From Antarctobacter sediminis (GTDB lineage Bacteria; Pseudomonadota; Alphaproteobacteria; Rhodobacterales; Rhodobacteraceae), in the NCBI RefSeq assembly GCF_019218285.1, contig NZ_JAHUZG010000001.1:124001-188000 (forward strand): a stretch of 64,000 nucleotides of DNA. Direction: 5' to 3'. Shown here in pieces: positions 45,908 through 54,990 of this stretch; position 1 is the stretch's first letter; each line of letters begins with the position of its first letter. The notes below the pieces were generated by a model. The model was given only the letters and a program-made list of their open reading frames with translations. It did not search any database and was not told the origin of the DNA. Made by a program: the position numbers and the translations under genes.

Positions 45908-47563
45908 ATGGCTGACACCTCCAACGATCAGGGAATCCCCGAGCCAGAAGGCGCGGCGGACCTGATCCAGACCGATTACGAGATCGGTCAGGACAATATC
46001 GAAACACAGATCGGGCCGTTCGGGATGGATATCCATAACCCGGTCTTCCTGATTTCCGGGCTTAGCGTCGTTGCTTTTGTCTTTTACGCGCTGGCCTTGC
46101 CAGAGCAGGCAGAGTCGCTGTTCGGAACCCTGCGCCCATGGCTGACGTCGACCTTCGACTGGTTCTTCATGAGCGCGGCCAACGTTTTTGTGCTGTTCTG
46201 CCTGCTGCTGATCGTGCTGCCTTTGGGCAACGTGCGGATCGGCGGGGCAGAGGCGACGCCGGATTATTCCTATCTTGGCTGGTTCGCGATGCTTTTTGCC
46301 GCCGGCATGGGCATCGGCCTGATGTTCTTCGGGGTGCTGGAGCCCGCCTATTACTTTGGCACGCCTTGGGGTGATGCGCCGCTTGGCGCGGTCCGGCCCT
46401 TTGCCGAGGACGGCACGCTGATCCCCGAAAACGTCGAATCGGCCCGGCGCATGGCGCTGGCGGCGACCTCGTATCACTGGGCGTTGCACCCGTGGGCGAT
46501 CTACGCGGTCGTGGCTTTGGCGCTAGCGCTGTTTTCCTACAACAAGGGTCTGCCGCTGACGATCCGTTCGGCCTTTTACCCGGTGCTTGGCGAACGTGTC
46601 TGGGGCTGGCCGGGGCATGTGATCGACGTGATCGCGGTATTTGCAACGCTGTTCGGCCTTGCCACCTCGCTGGGTTTCGGCGCGACGCAGGCGAACGCCG
46701 GTCTGGAAAAGCTCTTTGGCTTGCCGAACACCACGACGGTTCAGGTTGTCCTGATCTCGCTGATCACCGCGGTTGCGCTGGTTTCGGTGCTGCGCGGGCT
46801 TGATGGCGGGGTCAAGGTGCTGTCCGAGATCAACATGGGGCTGGCGCTGTTGCTGCTGCTTTTCGTGCTGTTCTCGGCCGGTTTCGTTGGGCTGATGACC
46901 GACTTTGGCAAAGGTCTTGTGGCCTACGCGCAAGAGGTCATTCCGCTGTCGATGCCATTCGGGCGTGAGGACGACGGATACCGTGAAGGCTGGACCGCCT
47001 TCTATTGGGCGTGGTGGATCAGCTGGTCGCCCTTCGTCGGCATGTTCATCGCCCGCGTCAGCCGTGGCCGCACGGTGCGCGAATTCGTGATCTGCGTGCT
47101 GCTGATCCCCAGCTTTGTCTGTGTACTCTGGATGTCCGTCTTTGGCGGCGCAGCGATCAACGACATGATCGCCAACCCGGAAACCTCGGCGGTCAAGGCG
47201 AATGTGATCGACAACTACAGCCCGGAACTGTCGCTTTTCGCGCTGCTGGAAAGCCTGCCGCTGTCCTCGGTGACCTCGGTGATCGGGATCGTGCTGGTGA
47301 TTGTGTTCTTTGTGACGTCGTCGGATTCTGGCTCGCTGGTGATCGACACGATCACAGCAGGCGGCAAGGTCGACGCCCCGGTGCCGCAGCGCGTGTTCTG
47401 GTGCGTGTTCGAAGGAGCCATCGCGATTGTGTTGTTGATTGGCGGCGGACTGGCCTCGTTGCAGGCCATGGCGATCTCCATCGGGTTGCCCTTTACCGTG
47501 GTGCTGCTGTTCATGTGCTTTGGCATCTGGCGGGGCCTTTTGTCCGAACGGCGCGTCACCTGA
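45908..47563 (+). CDS. BCCT-family osmolyte transporter
   Basis: 551 aa with about 12 membrane segments. BCCT hallmarks are FAAGMGIGLMFFGVLEPAYYF in TM3, and WAWWISWSPFVGMFIARVSR followed by GRTVREF in TM8. The MGIGL sequence is the type expected of sodium-coupled members. Substrates could be glycine betaine, choline, carnitine or DMSP. DddP and AcuI in the same window make DMSP an attractive guess. The C-terminus is short, without a long osmosensing tail. A terminator follows at 47590. Confidence 0.88.
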   Translation: MADTSNDQGIPEPEGAADLIQTDYEIGQDNIETQIGPFGMDIHNPVFLISGLSVVAFVFYALALPEQAESLFGTLRPWLTSTFDWFFMSAANVFVLFCLLLIVLPLGNVRIGGAEATPDYSYLGWFAMLFAAGMGIGLMFFGVLEPAYYFGTPWGDAPLGAVRPFAEDGTLIPENVESARRMALAATSYHWALHPWAIYAVVALALALFSYNKGLPLTIRSAFYPVLGERVWGWPGHVIDVIAVFATLFGLATSLGFGATQANAGLEKLFGLPNTTTVQVVLISLITAVALVSVLRGLDGGVKVLSEINMGLALLLLLFVLFSAGFVGLMTDFGKGLVAYAQEVIPLSMPFGREDDGYREGWTAFYWAWWISWSPFVGMFIARVSRGRTVREFVICVLLIPSFVCVLWMSVFGGAAINDMIANPETSAVKANVIDNYSPELSLFALLESLPLSSVTSVIGIVLVIVFFVTSSDSGSLVIDTITAGGKVDAPVPQRVFWCVFEGAIAIVLLIGGGLASLQAMAISIGLPFTVVLLFMCFGIWRGLLSERRVT

Positions 47564-47589
47564 GACTGATCGGATACCCTTGCAAATCG

Positions 47590-47617
47590 GGCCTCGGCGG
47601 AAACGCCGGGGCCTTTT
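47590..47617 (+). terminator. BCCT terminator
   Basis: GGCCTCGGCG-GAAA-CGCCGGGGCC, a 10-bp stem (one G-T pair) capped by a GAAA tetraloop, followed by TTTT. Confidence 0.85.
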
Positions 47618-47694
47618 GCCTTTGCGGCACGGGTTGACGCGCCGGGGCTGCGGCGGTTCTTGTCGGGCGCGCAGTGGCAAGGAGTGAGCAGACC

Positions 47695-48891
47695 ATGGAT
47701 ATGGAATTCGTTCGGGGGCAGTTTCCGGCCTTTGCGGCGCCGTCCCTGCAAGGGCAGGCGTTTTTCGAGAACGCGGGTGGGTCTTATGCCTGTCGGCAGG
47801 TGATCGACCGGCTGACCCGCTACTACACGGAACGCAAGGTGCAGCCTTACGGCGCTTTTCCTGCCAGCGCGATTGCCGGGGCGGAAATGGACGAAGCGCG
47901 CAAGCGTCTTGCTGCCCTTCTGGGGGTCAGCGACGACGAATTGAGCTTTGGCCCGTCGACCACTCAGAACGCCTATGTGCTGGCGCGTGCCTTTCGCCAG
48001 TTCATGGAAGACGGCGAAGCCATCGTCGTCACCAATCAGGATCACGAGGCCAATTCCGGCCCGTGGCGGCGGCTGGCGTCGGAGGGAATCGAGATCCGCG
48101 AATGGAAGATCGACCCGGAAAGCGGGCATCTGAACCCGGCGGATCTGGAACCGTTGCTGGATGAAAAGGTCCGGCTGGTCTGTTTTCCGCATTGTTCCAA
48201 CGTGGTCGGAGAGATCAACCCAGTCGTCGAGATCACCGCGCTGGCCCATGCGGCGGGGGCTTTTGTCTGTGTGGACGGCGTCAGCTATGCGCCGCATGGC
48301 TTTCCCGACGTGGGGGATCTGGGCCCCGACATATACCTGTTTTCCAGCTACAAGACCTATGGCCCGCATCAGGGGATCATGGTGGTGCGCCGCGCGCTGG
48401 CCGAGGTCTTGCCTAACCAGGGCCATTACTTCAACGGGGATGTTCTGACAAAGCGCTTTACGCCTGCGGGGCCGGATCATGCGCAGGTGGCGGCCTGTGC
48501 CGGGATGGTCGATTATGTCGAGGCGCTGGCCTCGCATCACGGCTGTGCCGCTCACGAAGTTCACGATCTGATGAGAGAGCATGAGACCCGGTTGTTGCAA
48601 CCGTTGTTGGATGTGGTGGCGGATCGCAAGGGCGTGCGCCTGCTGGGTCCGCGCGACGCGGCGCTGCGGGCCCCGACCGTGGCCCTTGCGCTGGACCGCA
48701 ACGCCCGCCCGGTGGCCGATGCTCTGGCCGATCACGAAATCATGGCTGGCGGCGATGACTTCTATGCCGTTCGGCCCTTGCAGGCGATGGGGCTTGACCC
48801 GGTGCGCGGTGTGTTGCGCCTGTCGTTTGTCCATTACACCACGCAGGCCGAGGTCGACCGATTGATCACGGCACTGGACCAGGTTCTCTGA
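47695..48891 (+). CDS. Class V aminotransferase, cysteine desulfurase-like
   Basis: 398 aa from ATG 47695 with AAGGAG upstream; a GTG at 47674 is an alternative. PLP-binding Lys sits in YLFSSYKTYGPHQG; AFFENAGGSYACRQVI and CVDGVSYAPHGFPDVGDLG are typical of the SufS/NifS-like branch. No Cys loop of a true desulfurase is obvious and no Isc/Suf genes adjoin, so the substrate could be another amino acid or selenocysteine. Confidence 0.8.
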   Translation: MDMEFVRGQFPAFAAPSLQGQAFFENAGGSYACRQVIDRLTRYYTERKVQPYGAFPASAIAGAEMDEARKRLAALLGVSDDELSFGPSTTQNAYVLARAFRQFMEDGEAIVVTNQDHEANSGPWRRLASEGIEIREWKIDPESGHLNPADLEPLLDEKVRLVCFPHCSNVVGEINPVVEITALAHAAGAFVCVDGVSYAPHGFPDVGDLGPDIYLFSSYKTYGPHQGIMVVRRALAEVLPNQGHYFNGDVLTKRFTPAGPDHAQVAACAGMVDYVEALASHHGCAAHEVHDLMREHETRLLQPLLDVVADRKGVRLLGPRDAALRAPTVALALDRNARPVADALADHEIMAGGDDFYAVRPLQAMGLDPVRGVLRLSFVHYTTQAEVDRLITALDQVL

Positions 48892-48961
48892 GGCTTCGGG
48901 GGTTGCCCTTGGGACGGGCGCGCTATCTGCATGACGGGCAATGCCCGTGAAGGAGACCGCC

Positions 48962-50383
48962 TTGTCCGATACCGCCCCCGTCATCCTTTGGTTCCGGCGC
49001 GATCTGCGTCTGTCCGATCATGCCGCGCTGGAGGCAGCCTGCCGGACGGGACGACCGGTGATCCCGGTGGTGATCCGTGACGGCGTGATGGATGCGCTGG
49101 GTGCCGCGCCGAAATGGCGGATGGGGCTGGGCATCGGGCACCTAGCACACCGGCTGAAGGCCAAGGGGTCAGGTCTGATCCTGCGATCGGGCGATGCGGT
49201 CGAGGTGCTGACCGCGCTGGCGCGGGAAACGGGGGCAGGGGCCGTCTATTGGATGCGGGCCTATGACCCGCCCAGCGTGGATAGGGACACCGCGGTCAAA
49301 TCCGCTCTGAAAGAGGCGGGGCTGGAGGCGCAGAGTTTTGCCGGGCACCTGCTGTTCGAGCCTTGGACGGTCGAGACCAAGCAGGGCCAGTACTACAAGG
49401 TCTTTACCCCATTCTGGAAATCGGTGCGGGGCCGGGATGTGGCGACGCCCCTGACGACGCCCGCGAAAATTCCCGCGCCGCCGAAATGGCCCGCCAGCGA
49501 AACGCTGGAGGACTGGGCGCTGGGAGCCGCCATGCGGCGTGGGGGCGGGATCGTGCGCCCCTGGGTGCAGCTTGGCGAAGAGGCGGCGCAGGGGCGGTTG
49601 GGGGCCTTTATCGCCGAAAAGGTGGCCCGCTATGGGGATACACGCGACCTGCCATGGCGGGACGGCACCTCTTGTCTGAGCGAAAACCTTGCTCTGGGCG
49701 AGATTTCCCCGGCGCAATGCTGGCATGCCGGGCGGCGCGCCATGGAGGACGGCAAACAGGGGGCCGAGACCTTTCTCAAGGAACTGGTCTGGCGTGAGTT
49801 TGCCTATCACCTGATGTGGCACACGCCGCATCTGCTGAGCAGCAACTGGCGCGAGGAATGGGAGGCCTTCCCATGGAACACGGACGAGGATCGGCCCGAG
49901 GTGCTGGCATGGAAACAGGGGCGCACCGGCATCCCCTTTGTCGACGCAGGCCAGCGCGAGATGTACGTGACCGGCCGGATGCACAATCGCGTGCGGATGA
50001 TCGTGGCGTCCTATCTGACCAAGCATCTTTTGACACATTGGAAGATTGGGATGCGCTGGTTCGAGGAATGCCTGATTGACTGGGATCCGGCATCGAACGC
50101 CATGGGGTGGCAATGGTCTGCCGGGTCAGGGCCGGACGCCACGCCGTATTTCCGTGTTTTCAACCCCGTCACGCAACGAGAGAAATTTGACCCCCGGCGC
50201 CAATATGTCGACAGATGGATCGCCGAAGGACGCAAGACCCCATCGGAAGAGGCGCAAAGCTATTTCAAGGCCGTTCCGGTCAGCTGGGGCCTGTCAGCCG
50301 ATGATGGCTATCCCGATCCGGTGGTCCCCGTGGACCAAGGCCGCAAACGGGCGCTTGCAGCCTATGAGAACCGGGGATTCTGA
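48962..50383 (+). CDS. Cryptochrome/DNA photolyase
   Basis: 473 aa if it begins at TTG 48962, which has AAGGAG six bases before it; an ATG at 48941 would add seven residues. Class I photolyase: VILWFRRDLRLSDHAALEAA at the N-terminus (antenna domain), then the FAD domain with KELVWREFAYHLMWHTP, TGIPFVDAGQREMYVTGRMH and NRVRMIVASYLTKHL, and DPASNAMGWQWSAGSGPDA. It repairs UV-made pyrimidine dimers in light. No second domain. Confidence 0.92.
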   Translation: MSDTAPVILWFRRDLRLSDHAALEAACRTGRPVIPVVIRDGVMDALGAAPKWRMGLGIGHLAHRLKAKGSGLILRSGDAVEVLTALARETGAGAVYWMRAYDPPSVDRDTAVKSALKEAGLEAQSFAGHLLFEPWTVETKQGQYYKVFTPFWKSVRGRDVATPLTTPAKIPAPPKWPASETLEDWALGAAMRRGGGIVRPWVQLGEEAAQGRLGAFIAEKVARYGDTRDLPWRDGTSCLSENLALGEISPAQCWHAGRRAMEDGKQGAETFLKELVWREFAYHLMWHTPHLLSSNWREEWEAFPWNTDEDRPEVLAWKQGRTGIPFVDAGQREMYVTGRMHNRVRMIVASYLTKHLLTHWKIGMRWFEECLIDWDPASNAMGWQWSAGSGPDATPYFRVFNPVTQREKFDPRRQYVDRWIAEGRKTPSEEAQSYFKAVPVSWGLSADDGYPDPVVPVDQGRKRALAAYENRGF

Positions 50384-50385
50384 GT

Positions 50386-50787
50386 TCAGTTGGTCAGGCC
50401 GCCCATACGGTCCATCTTGACCCAGCCCGAGGAATTGCCGGCATAGGCGATCTTGCAGACCGGCTTGGCGTCGGAACAGGTTTCGATATAGCCGCCTTCA
50501 CCCGGCGACAGGGTGCCGACCTTCTGGGTGAACTCGACATCGCTGAAGACCGCGATCGGCAGGGCCGACATGTTGTAATAGGGGATATCGCGGGCGACGT
50601 TGCGTTCCCAGGATCCGCCAGCCACCGGTTTGGGCTGCACTTCGCGGACGGGTTCCGAGAGGGTCATGGCCGGGCGCGCCTGCGGCGCTGTCGTTTCGCC
50701 TTTCTCGACGCCAACGAAATTCATCACCTTGCCACATCCAGAAGTTGCAAGGGCTATCAGGAAAACCGCTACCAATTGCTTCTTCAT
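50386..50787 (-). CDS. Lipoprotein with SH3-like domain
   Basis: 133 aa from ATG 50787. The lipobox is LATSGC (MKKQLVAVFLIALATSGCGK), so it is lipidated at Cys19. The C-terminal part looks like a bacterial SH3 domain: FTQKVGTLSPGEGGYIETC and CKIAYAGNSSGWVKMDRM, with a Cys pair likely disulfide bonded. It is probably anchored at a membrane facing the cell wall. Convergent with the photolyase gene, 2 bp apart. Confidence 0.75.
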   Translation of the reverse strand: MKKQLVAVFLIALATSGCGKVMNFVGVEKGETTAPQARPAMTLSEPVREVQPKPVAGGSWERNVARDIPYYNMSALPIAVFSDVEFTQKVGTLSPGEGGYIETCSDAKPVCKIAYAGNSSGWVKMDRMGGLTN

Positions 50788-50932
50788 CTGTCTTCTCCCG
50801 TTCTGAGGGAACGTTGTGCCCCGGACTGATACCAGAAAACACCATGTTGGCGAAAATCCAAAGCAGAAATCCTTGCCACATGTGGATTGGGCCATAGACT
50901 TCGTTAAAATAACCGCCTCGCGAAAGAAACTT

Positions 50933-52138
50933 ATGCATCTGACAGACACTCACGGTCAGCCCGATCTCCCGCGATACTTTGCCCGCGTCTTTGACCTTGC
51001 CCGCGATATGGAACGGGGACGGTTGGATTTCATCCTGCGTGACGGCCGCTGCTTTCGCGCAGAAGGAAAGGTGGCGGGGCCGGTCGCGGAACTGCACATA
51101 TCGCACGATGATGTCTTTGCCCGCCTGATCCGGGAAGGCGACCTAGGCTTTTGCGAGGCCTACATGGATGGCTGGTGGTCGACCCCTGACCTGATGGCCT
51201 TTCTGGATCTTGTGCACGCCAACGAGGACCTGTTCGATGCCTATCCGGGTGGCGGTTTGGTGCGGGCTTGGGAACGGTTCCGGTTCTGGCTGCAATCCAA
51301 CAGCAAGCGGCAGGCGAAAAAGAACATCGCCCACCACTACGATCTGGGCAATGATTTCTACGGTCTCTGGCTGGACGACACGATGACCTATTCCTCGGCC
51401 TTGTTCACCACCGGGCAGGAAAGCCTCGAAAAGGCGCAGGAGGCGAAATATGCCTCGATGATCGACCAGATGGGGGCCCAACCGGGCGACCATGTTCTGG
51501 AAATCGGCTGTGGCTGGGGCGGCTTCGCCGAATATGCCGCGCGGGAACGCGGGCTGCGTGTGACGGGCCTGACCATCAGCCGCGAGCAATTCGCCTATGC
51601 GCAGGATCGGATCGCGCGGGCCGGGTTGAGCGATCGGGTCGAATTGAAATTGCAGGACTATCGCGACGAACGCGGCAGTTACGACGGCATAGCTTCGATC
51701 GAAATGTTCGAAGCCGTGGGCGAAAAATATTGGCCGGTCTATTTCGACAGCGTGCGGGACCGTTTGAAACCCGGGGGCAGGGCGACGCTTCAGATCATCA
51801 CCGTGCAGCACAAGCGGTGGGAACTGTACCGACGTGGGGTGGATTTCATCCAGAAATACATCTTTCCCGGCGGAATGCTGCCCTCGCCCGAAGTACTGCG
51901 GGCCGAGGTAGAGCGGGCAGGTTTGCAGGTCGTGCGCAGTTTCGAGTTCGGCGAAAGCTATTCCCAGACGCTGCGCCGCTGGCATGAGACCTTCAATGAC
52001 CGATGGGACGAGGTTTCGGCGCTGGGGTTCGACGACCGGTTTCGCCGGATGTGGAATTTCTACCTCGCCTCTTGCGCGGCGACCTTTCACGGCGGTAACT
52101 GTGATGTGACCCAGATCACCATCGCAAAGCCCGCCTGA
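50933..52138 (+). CDS. Cyclopropane-fatty-acyl-phospholipid synthase family
   Basis: 401 aa from ATG 50933 (weak AAAGAAAC). SAM-binding motif HVLEIGCGWGGFAEYAAR, NIAHHYDLGNDFYGLWLDDT, YSSALFTTGQESLEKAQ and VTGLTISREQFAYAQ match CFA synthases, as does the tail YRRGVDFIQKYIFPGGMLPS. It would cyclopropanate or otherwise modify unsaturated acyl chains of membrane lipids. It precedes trgA by 3 bp and may share its transcript. Confidence 0.88.
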   Translation: MHLTDTHGQPDLPRYFARVFDLARDMERGRLDFILRDGRCFRAEGKVAGPVAELHISHDDVFARLIREGDLGFCEAYMDGWWSTPDLMAFLDLVHANEDLFDAYPGGGLVRAWERFRFWLQSNSKRQAKKNIAHHYDLGNDFYGLWLDDTMTYSSALFTTGQESLEKAQEAKYASMIDQMGAQPGDHVLEIGCGWGGFAEYAARERGLRVTGLTISREQFAYAQDRIARAGLSDRVELKLQDYRDERGSYDGIASIEMFEAVGEKYWPVYFDSVRDRLKPGGRATLQIITVQHKRWELYRRGVDFIQKYIFPGGMLPSPEVLRAEVERAGLQVVRSFEFGESYSQTLRRWHETFNDRWDEVSALGFDDRFRRMWNFYLASCAATFHGGNCDVTQITIAKPA

Positions 52139-52141
52139 CCC

Positions 52142-52582
52142 ATGCCCAATGCCGCAAGACTGTTTGCCGCCCTCGGCCTGGCCGTGCTGGGCTGGATCGC
52201 GTCAGACATGATCAAGCCGCTGGTGCCCTTCAGTGTCGATTTCGGATGGTTCAACTTCGTCAACGCGGGGATCGGCGCGCTGGTGGGGTGGATTTTCGTC
52301 GGGCCGCGCAGCGGCGGCGGAACCACTGCGGCCATCAACAACGGCATCACCGCCGCGGTTGTCATGGCCATTGTCGGGCTGCTGGTGCAGGGCACCAATG
52401 AAATGGTGCGGCTGTCCTTTGCCAACCGCTATGACTCTCCCTTCGAGGCGATTGCCGCGATCTTCGAGATCAGTCTGGATTACGGGATGATCCTGCTCGA
52501 CATGCAGTTGATCCTGACGCTATTGGGCGGCGGTATCGTGGCGGCGCTGGTGGCCGAAGCGGTAGGCAGACGCTGGAGATAA
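52142..52582 (+). CDS. trgA: TrgA-family membrane protein
   Basis: 146 aa with about four membrane segments (LFAALGLAVLGWIASDMI, FNFVNAGIGALVGWIFVG and two more). The order TrgA-like protein, cyclotransferase-Nudix protein and cysteine synthase equals the Rhodobacter sphaeroides trgAB-cysK tellurite-resistance locus, which supports the name. The molecular function is not established. Confidence 0.85.
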   Translation: MPNAARLFAALGLAVLGWIASDMIKPLVPFSVDFGWFNFVNAGIGALVGWIFVGPRSGGGTTAAINNGITAAVVMAIVGLLVQGTNEMVRLSFANRYDSPFEAIAAIFEISLDYGMILLDMQLILTLLGGGIVAALVAEAVGRRWR

Positions 52583-52584
52583 CC

Positions 52585-53703
52585 TTGTCCGACCTGTTTT
52601 TCTACGGAACGCTGCGGCATCTGCCGCTGCTCGAACTTGTGCTGGGCCGTTTGCCCGAGGTGACGCCTGCTGTCCTGCCTGATCACGCCGTGGTCTGGGC
52701 CAAGGGGCAGGCCTTTCCGCTGATCCTTTCGCGCCCGGGCACCAGCGCCGAGGGCCTGTTGGTGCGCGGACTGAGCGAGGAGGACCGCGCGGCGCTGGAC
52801 TATTACGAAGGTGGTTTTGCCTATGCACTGCGCCCAGTGACGGTCAGCACGTCCGAGGGCGCTGCGCAGGCCGAGGTCTATTTCCCTGAAACAACGCGCT
52901 GGGAACCGGGCGCGCCATGGTCGCTGGAGGATTGGGCGGACCGCTGGGGCGGAATATCCATGCGGGCGGCCCGCGAGGTGCTGGACCGCCGTGGCAGCTA
53001 TGATGCCCGCGAAGTGGCGGGAATGCTGCCGTTTTTCCGGGCGCGGGCCTGGGCGAACGAAATCGCGGCAGAGGGTGCGCCACAAACCCTGCGTCGCGCC
53101 AGCGGCATGGAAGACGTCGATTACCAGGGGTTGCGTGGCGCGCCGTATCGCGGCTTTTTCCGGATTGATCCCTTCCGCTTGCGCTATCGCCGTTTCGACG
53201 GCGCGTGGAGCGCGCCGATGGATCGTGAGTGTTTCATTGCTTTCGATGTCTCGCTGGTGCTGCCGTATGACCCGGTTTTGGACAAGGTGCTGTTGATTGA
53301 ACAGATGCGCTTTGGTCCGATCCACCGGAGCGATCCGGCACCTTGGGTGCTGGAGGCCGTGGCTGGTGTGATCGACGCAGGAGAAACCCCCGAAGAGGCC
53401 GCGCGCCGCGAGACGGTCGAAGAAGCGGGTCTGGATGTGCGTGAATTGTTGCCCGCATCCCGCGGCTACGCTTCGCCCGGCTATACGACCGAGTTCTATC
53501 ACGCCTTTGTTGGCCTTTGTGATCTGTCCGGACGTGACAAGGCGATTGGCGGACTGGACGAGGAAAACGAGGATATCCGCAGCCATGTCATCCCCTTCGA
53601 TCAGGCGATGGAGCTTGTCGACAGCGGTGAGATCAATGCGCTGCCGCTGGCCATGCTGATCAACTGGGTGGCGGCACGTCGCGACAAGCTGCGGGCGCGC
53701 TGA
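52585..53703 (+). CDS. trgB: TrgB: gamma-glutamylcyclotransferase-like plus Nudix
   Basis: 372 aa, TTG start at 52585 with GGAGAT upstream. The N-terminus LFFYGTLRHLPLLELVLG is the gamma-glutamylcyclotransferase-like fold and LDYYEGGFAYALRPVTV holds its acid. The C-terminal half is a Nudix domain of the ADP-ribose pyrophosphatase type: AVAGVIDAGETPEEAARRET followed by VEEAGL, a full consensus box. It follows trgA by 2 bp. Confidence 0.88.
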   Translation: MSDLFFYGTLRHLPLLELVLGRLPEVTPAVLPDHAVVWAKGQAFPLILSRPGTSAEGLLVRGLSEEDRAALDYYEGGFAYALRPVTVSTSEGAAQAEVYFPETTRWEPGAPWSLEDWADRWGGISMRAAREVLDRRGSYDAREVAGMLPFFRARAWANEIAAEGAPQTLRRASGMEDVDYQGLRGAPYRGFFRIDPFRLRYRRFDGAWSAPMDRECFIAFDVSLVLPYDPVLDKVLLIEQMRFGPIHRSDPAPWVLEAVAGVIDAGETPEEAARRETVEEAGLDVRELLPASRGYASPGYTTEFYHAFVGLCDLSGRDKAIGGLDEENEDIRSHVIPFDQAMELVDSGEINALPLAMLINWVAARRDKLRAR

Positions 53704-53766
53704 CAGGACTATCGTCGCTGTGCGGGGTGGAGGACGGCGCTCGTCCCGGTCGGTTGACCGGAACAT

Positions 53767-53804
53767 CGCCCCGCCCACCATCCCCGGAACGCGCCTTTGG
53801 CGCG
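53767..53804. repeat. Intergenic GC-rich repeat, second family, copy 2
   Basis: CGCCCCGCCCACCATCC (about 53768-53784) followed by CGCGCCTTTGGCGCG (53790-53804). Same two boxes as at 43701-43737 but in the opposite order, in the trgB-cysK gap. Confidence 0.5.
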
Positions 53805-53955
53805 TCATGCCGCCCGTGGTGCAATAGCGCCCGGCTGGAACCTCACATCAGGGGCAGACAGGGCCGAAACCCGCGGCTTTCCCGGCCCGCGGCGTCTTGA
53901 GTTCCCTTTGGACGAGCCCTACACCAAGGGGAACAGGTTTCGGAAAGGACACGTC

Positions 53956-54990
53956 ATGCGCAAATCGCAGGACCTCGCACAGGCTGTCGGACAAACGCCG
54001 CTGATCAAGCTTCGCAAGGCGTCGGAGATGACCGGCTGCGAGATCTGGGGCAAGGCGGAATTCATGAACCCCGGCCAGTCGGTCAAGGACCGCGCAGCGC
54101 TGTATATCATTCAGGACGCCATCGCGCGGGGCGAGCTGGAACCGGGGGGGACCATCGTCGAAGGCACCGCCGGGAACACCGGGATCGGCCTTGCGCTGGT
54201 CGGTGCGTCGATGGGGTTCAAGACCGTCATCGTGATGCCCGAGACGCAGAGTCAGGAAAAGAAGGACATGCTGCGCCTTGCCGGGGCCGAACTGGTCCTT
54301 GTTCCGGCTGCGCCCTACAAGAACCCCAACAACTATGTTCGCTATTCGGGCCGTCTTGCAGCGGAACTGGCCAAGACCGAACCGCATGGCGCGATCTGGG
54401 CCAACCAGTTCGACAACGTGGCCAACCGGCAGGCGCATATCGAAACGACCGGCCCCGAGATCTGGGAGCAGACCGGCGGCAAGGTTGACGGGTTCATCTG
54501 CGCGGTCGGCTCGGGCGGGACTGCCGCCGGTGTGGGCATGGCGCTGCAACCCAAGGGCGTGAAATGTGGCATCGTCGATCCGATGGGGTCGGGCATTTAC
54601 ACGCTGTACACCGAAGGCACCGCACGGGCCGAGGGCAGTTCGATTTCCGAGGGGATCGGGCAGGGGCGGATCACCGCCAACCTCGAAGGGTTCAAACCCG
54701 ACTACCTGACCCAGGTGACCGACGAAGAGGCGCTGCCCCTGGTTTTTGACCTGCTGGCCGAGGAAGGGCTGTGCATGGGCGGATCCACCGCGATCAACAT
54801 CGCCGGTGCGATCCACATGGCGCGTGAGATGGGCCCGGGCCATACCATCGTGACGGTTCTGTGTGACTATGGCACGCGGTACCAGTCCAAACTGTTCAAC
54901 CCGGATTTCCTGAGGGACAAGGGCCTGCCCACGCCGCCGTGGATGACACGCGGCCCCTCCAGCATTCCCGGCGTATTCGAGGACGCATGA
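53956..54990 (+). CDS. cysK: Cysteine synthase A
   Basis: 344 aa from ATG 53956. It makes cysteine from O-acetylserine and sulfide with PLP. PLP-Lys lies in MNPGQSVKDRAALYI; IVEGTAGNTGIGLALVGASM is the substrate loop and ICAVGSGGTAAGVGMAL the phosphate-binding loop. It is the third member of the trgAB-cysK locus; cysteine and thiol supply is known to matter for tellurite tolerance. The mechanosensitive channel gene overlaps its stop. Confidence 0.94.
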   Translation: MRKSQDLAQAVGQTPLIKLRKASEMTGCEIWGKAEFMNPGQSVKDRAALYIIQDAIARGELEPGGTIVEGTAGNTGIGLALVGASMGFKTVIVMPETQSQEKKDMLRLAGAELVLVPAAPYKNPNNYVRYSGRLAAELAKTEPHGAIWANQFDNVANRQAHIETTGPEIWEQTGGKVDGFICAVGSGGTAAGVGMALQPKGVKCGIVDPMGSGIYTLYTEGTARAEGSSISEGIGQGRITANLEGFKPDYLTQVTDEEALPLVFDLLAEEGLCMGGSTAINIAGAIHMAREMGPGHTIVTVLCDYGTRYQSKLFNPDFLRDKGLPTPPWMTRGPSSIPGVFEDA

